Below are positions 6,384-12,004 of a DNA stretch of 12,004 nt, piece by piece. Every line of letters begins with the position of its first letter. Position 1 is the first letter of the stretch. Both the position numbers and the translations under genes were made by a program. Source of the DNA: RGIG3178 sp964533965 (lineage in GTDB: Bacteria; Bacillota; Clostridia; Christensenellales; QAND01); the NCBI GenBank assembly GCA_964533965.1, contig CAZHNN010000036.1, positions 1 to 12,004 of the forward strand, in the 5' to 3' direction. Below the pieces are notes generated by a model. It did no database searches, was not told where the DNA came from, and saw nothing but the letters and a program-made list of their open reading frames with translations.

Positions 6384-6409
6384 GGTGTAAAGTGTTTTCC
6401 CTTTACACC
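6384..6409 (-). promoter_or_regulatory. Inverted repeat at the predicted ylxM transcription start
   Basis: A perfect 9-bp inverted repeat, GGTGTAAAG and CTTTACACC with an 8-base spacer. From the promoter at 6415-6443 the predicted +1 is at 6408-6409, so the mRNA would begin exactly with the first arm and carry a 5'-terminal stem-loop, 18 bases before the ylxM ATG. It could be an RNA stabiliser or a repressor operator; the sequence does not decide. Confidence 0.65.
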
Positions 6410-6414
6410 ATAGC

Positions 6415-6443
6415 ATTAGAACACAAAGAGAATTCGATGTCAA
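6415..6443 (-). promoter_or_regulatory. Promoter of the ylxM-ffh-rpsP operon
   Basis: On the minus strand a perfect TTGACA (6438-6443) is followed after exactly 17 bp by TCTAAT (6415-6420), a close match to the vegetative sigma-A consensus. It lies between the ftsY terminator and ylxM, making ylxM the first gene of a separate transcript. Confidence 0.8.
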
Positions 6444-6461
6444 TAGATAAAATACAGTATG

Positions 6462-6492
6462 TAATAAAAAAGCCCCTGCAGTCGGCAGGGGC
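6462..6492 (-). terminator. Intrinsic terminator after ftsY
   Basis: GCCCCTGC (6472-6479) and GCAGGGGC (6485-6492) form a perfect 8-bp GC-rich stem with a 5-base loop. In the minus-strand transcript it is followed by TTTTTTATTAC. It lies 18 bp after the ftsY stop and ends the acpP-rnc-smc-ftsY unit. The flanking bases on the other side include a TTTTT run, so it could also work in the opposite direction, but no plus-strand gene needs it. Confidence 0.88.
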
Positions 6493-6510
6493 GGGTTTTT
6501 CGAAAACACT

Positions 6511-7380
6511 TTAGAGAAAAAGCGATTTGGCAAAATCATTGGCGTCGAACAGCTCAAAGTCGTTCATGCCTTCGCCCGTGCCGCAATACCATACAGGCAG
6601 TTTATATTGGCGGGATATTGCGAGCGCAATGCCGCCCTTTGCCGTTCCGTCAAGCTTGGTTAGCACCAGTCCGTCTACCTTGGAGACCTCTTCAAACACG
6701 CGTGCCTGCTCCATGCCGTTTAGTCCCGTCGTAGCATCCAGCACGAGCAGGGTTTTCACACATCCCTGGAATTCCCTCTCTGTGACGCGTCGCATCTTCT
6801 TGAGCTCTTCCATCAGGTTCTTTCGGTTTTGCAACCGGCCTGCCGTATCACAGATCAGAACATCGTTTGCTCTTGCCTTTGATGCTGCGATCGCGTCATA
6901 CAACACCGCGGCGGGATCGCCGCCCTGAGAGCCGTGGATGAGCTGAGCCCCTGTGCGCTCTGCCCAAATGCCCAATTGGTCCGAGGCAGCCGCGCGGAAC
7001 GTATCGCCCGCAGCCAAAATAACCTTTTTGTTCTGCTTATTAAACAGCGCCGAAAGCCTAGCGATCGTCGTTGTTTTACCGGACCCGTTCACGCCGACGA
7101 CAAGCAACAGCAGCGGATAGGCGTACTCGGGGCCGGGGTTCTGCATCATCTGCGCCGCAATCTCTGCGATCAACGCCTTCGCGTCCTCCGCTTTACGGAT
7201 CTTCTTGGCCTTCACCTCTGCCCTAAGCCTGTCTATCAGCTCCGTCGTCGTGGCAACCCCGACGTCCGCGAGGATGAGCGTTTCCTCCAAGGCCTCGTAG
7301 AATTCATCGTCCAGATCGCGCGAAAACAGCGCACCCATCCGGGCAAACAATCCCTTTTTTGTCTTTTCCAATCCTAACAT
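6511..7380 (-). CDS. ftsY: Signal recognition particle receptor FtsY
   Basis: FtsY is the membrane-associated GTPase that pairs with Ffh to hand ribosome-nascent chains to the Sec translocon. The 289-residue protein is essentially an NG domain: N domain at about 10-85 with LDDEFYEALEETLILADVGV, G1 GVNGSGKTTT at 96-105, DTFRAAASDQL at 126-136, DTAGR at 178-182, TKLDGTAKGG at 241-250 and the closing GTGE at 267-270. There is almost no acidic A domain and the first helix is short, which makes it smaller than Escherichia coli FtsY and close to the lean Gram-positive forms. The start ATG at 7380 has GGGAG about 8-9 bases upstream. The smc stop is 14 bp upstream, so smc and ftsY are probably co-transcribed. 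A strong terminator follows. Confidence 0.97.
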   Translation of the reverse strand: MLGLEKTKKGLFARMGALFSRDLDDEFYEALEETLILADVGVATTTELIDRLRAEVKAKKIRKAEDAKALIAEIAAQMMQNPGPEYAYPLLLLVVGVNGSGKTTTIARLSALFNKQNKKVILAAGDTFRAAASDQLGIWAERTGAQLIHGSQGGDPAAVLYDAIAASKARANDVLICDTAGRLQNRKNLMEELKKMRRVTEREFQGCVKTLLVLDATTGLNGMEQARVFEEVSKVDGLVLTKLDGTAKGGIALAISRQYKLPVWYCGTGEGMNDFELFDANDFAKSLFL

Positions 7381-7394
7381 TATTTTCTCCCGTT

Positions 7395-10300
7395 CTATGC
7401 GAAGCGCACGCTTACTGTCTTAGATACCCCCGCCTCTTCCATGGCGATTCCGTACATAAAGTGCGCTGCCTCCATTGTCGGCCTTCGATGCGTGATAACG
7501 ACGAACTGCGTGTTTTGGGAATACGTTTTCAAGAAGTCGGCAAACAGCCTCAGGTTCTCTTCGTCCAGCGCAGCTTCGATTTCATCGAGGATGCAGAAAG
7601 GCGTAGCACGGACTTCCAGCAGCGCAAACAGCAGTGCGATCGCCGTCAATGCGCGTTCTCCTCCGGATAGCAGCGTGATGAGCTGCAGGTTTTTACCCGG
7701 CGGCTGCGCGATGATATCGATGGAACATTCCATGGCCTGTCTTGGATCGCCCAACACGAGTTCCGCCCTGCCCCCGCCGAACAGCGTCTTGTAGATGCGG
7801 TTGAAATGCCCGTTGATGCATTCGAATTGCTCCAGAAACTGCTTTTGCATCTGTTCGGTCAGATCCTTGATTAGCTTTTCGAGGTCGTTTTGCGCCCGTT
7901 GCAGGTCCTCTTTTTGCGTTTTCAGGTATACAAAGCGCGATTCCACGCGCTGGTATTCTTCGATGGCGCCGCGATAGACCTCTCCAAGTTCATGGATCTG
8001 TAAGCGGATCTCCTCCGCTTCCCTTGAAGCATTCTGCAGGTTGATCTCCTCTTTGAACGCGTGTGCCTGGGCGTATGTCAGCTCATAGGTTTCCCAGATC
8101 CGTTCCTGCATGTGTTCAAAATCTGATTCAAGGCGCTGCAACTGCGTTTCAACACGAAATCTTCGCTCCTGTTGCTCCATCAGCGCGTTCCGGTGGCTCT
8201 CGATGCTCTGTGCAAGCGACGCACGCTGGCTGCTGTATGCCTCATGCTGGGATTGCACCGCCAACAGCGCCCGGTCATTTTCTTCATGCGCTGAAATCGT
8301 GTTTTCCATCTCCGACTGTATCGTAAGAAGGTTCCCGTTGGCCTCTGCCTGTGCCGCTTCGTTGGCGCTCATCTGCGACTGCACGCTTGCAAGGCTTTGC
8401 CTGGCCCTCTGCATCTCCTTTTGCGCTTCCTGCGAGAGCATATCGCGGTTGCGCTTCTCCGTACGGCTGATGGCCAGTGCCTCGCGACGCTTCGCAAGTT
8501 CATTTGATAGTATGTCGCGCTTGGCACGAATGTCGGACAGAGCTGTCGTATCATGGTCGATGGATTCGCGCAACGCCTTTTCGTCCGAAGGCTGAGACTG
8601 TTGGATCTGCTCCATCTCCCGCTGCACATCGTTTCGCATGGCGCGTATGCGCTGTGCTTCGGTTTCCAATTGCTCGTATTGTGATGCCGCTTTTTGCAGC
8701 GCATACAGAGTCGCGTCGTGCTTTTCCAGCATCGAACGAACGTCGGCTTGCTTTTCGTAAAGCAATTCACGCAATGCGGCAAAGGCGGCGTTGGCTTCCT
8801 CGACCTCTTGTTGAACCTGTTCCAGGCGCTGTTCCGCAAGCTTCTGGGCTTTGCCCGCTTCCATGACAGCCTCTTCCGCTTGCTTGACTAGCCGTTCGCG
8901 GGAAACCAGGTTGAATTCCCGAACGCTTCCACCCGTCATCGGTCCTCCCGATTGCAGTATGTCCCCTTTGAGCGTAACGCAGCGGAAAGAAAACGGACAA
9001 CGCGAGGTAAGCGCGATGCCGGCATCGATATCCTCTGCGACCACGGTCCTTCCCAGAAGATATTCAACGCTCTTTTGCGCGGCAGGATCATAATCGATCA
9101 GATCCGACGCGATACCCATGATGCCTTTGCCTGTAAGCTGCGATTTTTCGGAATTCGAAAATGGATTGTGCCGAAGCGACTGCTGCGGCAAAAAGGTAAC
9201 CCTGCCGTACTGGCGGTTCCGCAGGTATTCGATCAGTCTTTTTGCGGTCTGTTGCGTATCGACCACAAGGTTTTGTAAGCCTGCGCCCAGGACCTGCTCA
9301 ATGGCGGTCTCCAGGTTTTGCGGCACCCTCAGCAGGCCCGCTACCGTGCCGATGACGCCGGTAGCATCCAAGGATTTGCCCTGTATGTCCCGCATTAGAT
9401 TCCGGACGCTGTTGTTGTAGCCTTCAAAATCACGCAGCAACTGCCGCTGCGTTCGCAGAGCGTTTTCCGCTCGATGGTATTCTCCTTGGGCTTGAAGGAG
9501 AGCTTGGCGTGATTGCTCCAGCTTTTTGAGCGCATTCCCGTGGACTTGCCCGTGCTGCGTCAAACGTTGCTGGGCTTCAGACTCAAGCGCTTTGCAGCGG
9601 TTGACCTGTTCATTCAACTCCTCTATTTCAAGCTCAATCTGCTTATGTTCCGCCTTTGCGCTGTTAAGACGGGCATCGATGTCCGCTTCCCGTTCGCCTG
9701 CTTGCGACTTGAGCGCTTCCATTCGCGCCAGACGGGCTTTGCGTTGTGCATCCCCGTCGACTTGCTGCAAAAGGCTCTGCTTTTTTTCGTCCAGCCGTTC
9801 TTCCAGATCGCTTATTTTAGCATTGGAAGCCTCCAGGCTCGCCGCCATTTCTGCCGCCGATTGCTCCAACAACACCAACTGCTGTCCGTATGAATCGTCA
9901 GCCGGCACAATGCGCGACTGAAGCGATTGCTCCTGCTCCTCAAGGGACGCACATTGTTCTTTGATGCGAACCTGCTCCTGCTGCAAAAACACAAGCTTTT
10001 GTTCGGTCAGTTCCTTTTGACTCTGCAGTCGCTGAAGCTGAGTAGCGATATCCGATTTCTTTTCGCGCGCTCTGTTTAGAAGATCTTCTATTAGTGTGAA
10101 TTTGGCTTCGATGGAAGAAAGGCTCTGCTGGCTTGCGCTTATGCTCTTTTTGTGAGAGCCTTCTTCCTGCTCCATCGTCTGCAATTCGCCAGTAAGCGTC
10201 TGAACGCGTGCCCTGTTGCGATCATATTGGCTTAGGAATAGGTTGATATCCAGCGTTTTCAGCCTGTTCTCGAGCGCCACTGCCACTGTTGCCTTCTCTT

Positions 10301-10925
10301 TTTGCTCGCGCAGTGGCTCCAAGGATTGTTCCAGTTCCGTTAGAATATCTTCTATTCTTGTGATATCGTTCGCAACGGATGCGAGCTTATGCCGCGCTTC
10401 CTCGCGACGTATCTTGTATTTCATCACACCCGCCGCTTCTTCGAGCGCTTCCCTGCGCTCCTCTCCTTTGGCGGAAAGGATCTCCTCAATGCGGCCTTGG
10501 CCAATGATGCTATATCCTTCTCTTCCCACGCCCGTATCGTAGAATAGCGCCTGAATGTCACGCATGCGGACGATCTGGTTGTTGATCAGGTACTCGCTTT
10601 CCCCGTTGCGGTATAGCTTCCTTGATACCGCGATCTCACTGGTGTTAACCGGCAAATTCCCATCGGTGTTGTCAAACAGCAGCTCCACTTCACAAAGAGA
10701 GATCGGCTTTCGGCTCGTGGAGCCGTTGAAGATGACATCCTCCATCTTGGTGCCGCGTAACGCGCGCGCGCTTTGTTCGCCTAGCACCCAGCGAACGGCA
10801 TCCGCCACATTGCTCTTGCCGCTCCCGTTTGGCCCTACGATGGCCGTGATCCCATCGGAAAGCGAAAAGACCACTTTGTCTGCAAAGGACTTAAAACCCA
10901 TGATATCGATTTGTTTCAACCGCAA
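7395..10925 (-). CDS. smc: Chromosome partition protein SMC
   Basis: SMC is the ATPase of the SMC-ScpAB condensin, which extrudes DNA loops and separates replicated origins. The 1176-residue protein is of usual length. It shows Walker A GPNGSGKS at 31-38, QSARALRG at 51-58, a first coiled coil (about 170-500) rich in Gln/Glu, and the hinge at about 505-670 with VIGTVAGLL and the GGPMTGGS turn. A second coiled coil (about 675-1030) follows, then the C-terminal head with LSGGE at 1086-1090, Walker B CILDE at 1111-1115 and VITH at 1143-1146. The start is TTG at 10925: it gives the conserved MRLKQIDIMGFKSF and follows a strong GGGGAGG site. The 115-bp gap to rnc holds a tandem palindromic repeat. 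ftsY follows after 14 bp, the usual Firmicutes order. Confidence 0.98.
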   Translation of the reverse strand: MRLKQIDIMGFKSFADKVVFSLSDGITAIVGPNGSGKSNVADAVRWVLGEQSARALRGTKMEDVIFNGSTSRKPISLCEVELLFDNTDGNLPVNTSEIAVSRKLYRNGESEYLINNQIVRMRDIQALFYDTGVGREGYSIIGQGRIEEILSAKGEERREALEEAAGVMKYKIRREEARHKLASVANDITRIEDILTELEQSLEPLREQKEKATVAVALENRLKTLDINLFLSQYDRNRARVQTLTGELQTMEQEEGSHKKSISASQQSLSSIEAKFTLIEDLLNRAREKKSDIATQLQRLQSQKELTEQKLVFLQQEQVRIKEQCASLEEQEQSLQSRIVPADDSYGQQLVLLEQSAAEMAASLEASNAKISDLEERLDEKKQSLLQQVDGDAQRKARLARMEALKSQAGEREADIDARLNSAKAEHKQIELEIEELNEQVNRCKALESEAQQRLTQHGQVHGNALKKLEQSRQALLQAQGEYHRAENALRTQRQLLRDFEGYNNSVRNLMRDIQGKSLDATGVIGTVAGLLRVPQNLETAIEQVLGAGLQNLVVDTQQTAKRLIEYLRNRQYGRVTFLPQQSLRHNPFSNSEKSQLTGKGIMGIASDLIDYDPAAQKSVEYLLGRTVVAEDIDAGIALTSRCPFSFRCVTLKGDILQSGGPMTGGSVREFNLVSRERLVKQAEEAVMEAGKAQKLAEQRLEQVQQEVEEANAAFAALRELLYEKQADVRSMLEKHDATLYALQKAASQYEQLETEAQRIRAMRNDVQREMEQIQQSQPSDEKALRESIDHDTTALSDIRAKRDILSNELAKRREALAISRTEKRNRDMLSQEAQKEMQRARQSLASVQSQMSANEAAQAEANGNLLTIQSEMENTISAHEENDRALLAVQSQHEAYSSQRASLAQSIESHRNALMEQQERRFRVETQLQRLESDFEHMQERIWETYELTYAQAHAFKEEINLQNASREAEEIRLQIHELGEVYRGAIEEYQRVESRFVYLKTQKEDLQRAQNDLEKLIKDLTEQMQKQFLEQFECINGHFNRIYKTLFGGGRAELVLGDPRQAMECSIDIIAQPPGKNLQLITLLSGGERALTAIALLFALLEVRATPFCILDEIEAALDEENLRLFADFLKTYSQNTQFVVITHRRPTMEAAHFMYGIAMEEAGVSKTVSVRFA

Positions 10926-10934
10926 ACAAAGCCA

Positions 10935-10941
10935 CCTCCCC
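10935..10941 (-). promoter_or_regulatory. Ribosome binding site that sets the smc TTG start
   Basis: GGGGAGG on the minus strand, 9 bases upstream of TTG at 10925. A second in-frame TTG two codons later (10919) is a poorer choice because the spacing would be 15 bases. Confidence 0.75.
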
Positions 10942-10953
10942 TACCGTTAATCC

Positions 10954-11037
10954 AAAATTTCCGCATTGTGCGTAATAACGCACTGTGCGTAAGAATCCGC
11001 ACTTTGCGAATTATTACGCACTGTGCGGCATTGTGGC
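10954..11037 (-). repeat. Tandem palindromic repeat array between rnc and smc
   Basis: On the minus strand four units follow each other: 11027-11009, 11008-10990, 10989-10973 (17 bp) and 10972-10954; the others are 19 bp. Each starts with a near-palindromic CGCACAGTGCG-type core (variants CGCAAAGTGCG and CGCACAATGCG) followed by an AT-rich tail. A degenerate partial copy precedes at 11037-11028. In RNA, GUGCGUAA (11021-11014) can pair with UUACGCAC (10992-10985) around an inner CGCA-AAG-UGCG hairpin, and GUGCGU-UAUU-ACGCAC (10983-10968) forms a second hairpin. The array starts 4 bp after the rnc stop and fills most of the gap to smc. No promoter was recognised in it. Confidence 0.8.
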
Positions 11038-11040
11038 TGA

Positions 11041-11736
11041 CTATTCCATCCTGTCTTTGTTCTGCAACACACGGATTGCAAGCCTGGCAGCCTGTTGTTC
11101 TGCTTCTTTTTTGCTCTTGCCGGTTCCCTTTGCGATCGACTTCTCCTCTACGCAAATACCAACCGTGAACTTCGGCGCGTGTGGGGGCCCTTCCATACTG
11201 ATCATCTCATACGTCGGCGCAGGTTTTTGAAGCGACGCGCAGAGTTGCTGCAGAGCTGTCTTATGGTCCTGTCCACCACCATCCTGAAGTGCCTGCTCAA
11301 TCGATTCACGCATGACGCCAAGTGCGCATTCGCGGGCGCACTCAAGCCCGCCGTCCAGAAAGACGGCGCCTAAGATCGCTTCCATAAGATCAGCCAAAAT
11401 GGAAGGCTTGTCCCGCCCACCCGTGGTTTCCTCTCCCCTGCCAAGCTGTATCAATGGGGAAAGATCAAGACCTTTGGCAGCTTCTGCGAGCGAAGCTTCA
11501 CAAACTATCCTGGCACGCATACGGGAGAGATGCCCTTCGTCAGCATTTGCTTGATGGTAGAGCTGCTCGCTTACCACAAATCCCAGAACCGCATCGCCTA
11601 AAAACTCAAGCCTCTGGTTGTTCTGTCCTTTGGTGCCGCAAAAGCTGCAATGCGTCAACGCCAGCATCAGCAGCTTTTTGTCCTTAAAACGATATCCCAG
11701 CCTCTCGCAGAGCGCATCAATCGGATCCGTCTGCAT
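11041..11736 (-). CDS. rnc: Ribonuclease III
   Basis: RNase III cleaves double-stranded RNA, including the rRNA precursor stems, and in Firmicutes also SRP RNA precursors. The 231-residue protein has the RIIID catalytic domain (1-150) with signature NQRLEFLGDAVLGF at 40-53 and metal-binding residues E44, D48, D116 and E119 (ADLMEAILGA). A double-stranded RNA-binding domain follows (about 157-225) with HAPKFTV at 186-192 and GTGKSKKEAEQQAA at 204-217. The start ATG at 11736 lies 6 bp after the acpP stop, with AAAGG about 10 bases upstream. The acpP-rnc-smc order is the standard Firmicutes one. The repeat array right after the gene can form double-stranded RNA, the substrate type of its own product, so feedback on this message is conceivable but unproven. 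Confidence 0.98.
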   Translation of the reverse strand: MQTDPIDALCERLGYRFKDKKLLMLALTHCSFCGTKGQNNQRLEFLGDAVLGFVVSEQLYHQANADEGHLSRMRARIVCEASLAEAAKGLDLSPLIQLGRGEETTGGRDKPSILADLMEAILGAVFLDGGLECARECALGVMRESIEQALQDGGGQDHKTALQQLCASLQKPAPTYEMISMEGPPHAPKFTVGICVEEKSIAKGTGKSKKEAEQQAARLAIRVLQNKDRME

Positions 11737-11742
11737 GGACCG

Positions 11743-11973
11743 TTAACCTTTGTGGGCTTCGACGTAATTGACGATATCCTGCACCGTTACAAGCTGCGGC
11801 AGATCGTCGTCGGGAATTTCGATGTTGAATTGCTGTTCCAACTCCATCACCAATTCGACGATGTTCAAAGAATCCGCGTGCAGATCGTCCACAAGGCGGC
11901 TTTCCGGCTTGACATCGGATGGGTCCATCTTCAGCTCTGTCGCTATCATCTGCTGTGCCTGTTCTAAAATCAT
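11743..11973 (-). CDS. acpP: Acyl carrier protein
   Basis: ACP carries growing acyl chains as thioesters on a 4'-phosphopantetheine arm during fatty acid and phospholipid synthesis. The 76-residue acidic protein is of standard length. The attachment site is S35 in LHADSLNIVELVMELE, followed by FNIEIPDDDLPQLVTVQDIVNYV, the conserved helix II-IV region. The start ATG at 11973 has GGGAG about 9 bases upstream. The gene is the first complete one at the right edge; only 31 bases remain upstream, where other fatty acid synthesis genes (for example fabD, fabG, plsX) usually lie in related genomes, which cannot be checked here. rnc follows after 6 bp, so the two are almost certainly co-transcribed. 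Confidence 0.98.
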   Translation of the reverse strand: MILEQAQQMIATELKMDPSDVKPESRLVDDLHADSLNIVELVMELEQQFNIEIPDDDLPQLVTVQDIVNYVEAHKG

Positions 11974-12004
11974 ACTCTTCTCTCCCGTTTATTTATTATC
12001 CTGA

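Noticed and set aside
6366..6557. Upstream extension of ylxM
   Set aside because: It would run through the promoter, the start-site hairpin and the ftsY terminator, so it cannot be translated from the predicted message.
10954..11037. CRISPR-like array
   Set aside because: The units are only 17-19 bp, tandem and palindromic with short AT-rich tails. There are no unique spacers of about 30 bp and no cas genes.

Overview
This window reads as a chromosomal housekeeping region of a Gram-positive, Firmicutes-type bacterium, most likely a member of the Clostridia. The evidence is gene order and protein sequence. Reading on the minus strand from the right edge, the order is acpP, rnc, smc, ftsY, ylxM, ffh, rpsP, khpA, rimM, trmD, rplS, rbgA, rnhB, yraN. 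This is the classic Bacillus/Clostridium arrangement, without the ylqD gene that Bacillus carries between khpA and rimM. Base composition looks moderate rather than AT-rich, which fits many uncultured gut Clostridia, but no genus can be named from this sequence alone. All supported genes lie on the minus strand. No stretch above 300 bases lacks a gene.

Right part (about 12004-6511): acpP (acyl carrier protein), rnc (RNase III), smc (chromosome condensation ATPase) and ftsY (SRP receptor) form one unit. It ends in a strong hairpin-plus-T-tract terminator at 6462-6492. Between rnc and smc lies a compact array of four palindromic units of about 19 bp (10954-11037) that can fold into two hairpins in the transcript.

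Middle part (about 6443-2901): a near-consensus promoter (TTGACA, 17 bp, TCTAAT) starts a second unit: ylxM, ffh, rpsP, khpA, rimM, trmD. The predicted +1 falls on the first base of a 9-bp inverted repeat, so the mRNA would begin with a stem-loop. Two similar hairpins fill the ffh-rpsP gap. This unit joins protein targeting (YlxM, Ffh) to ribosome and tRNA maturation (S16, KhpA, RimM, TrmD).

Left part: rplS (L19) has its own promoter (2865-2893) and its own terminator (2454-2473) and looks partly autonomous. rbgA, rnhB and yraN follow as overlapping genes for 50S assembly, RNA/DNA hybrid repair and an uncharacterised nuclease-like protein. A new promoter at the yraN 3' end, with a duplicated -10 element, precedes a partial gene running off the left edge. 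That gene encodes an exported protein with a carbohydrate-binding-module-like jelly-roll domain.

I did not find a new biological system. The observations most worth a second look are non-coding: the repeat array before smc, the +1 stem-loop before ylxM, and the paired hairpins after ffh.
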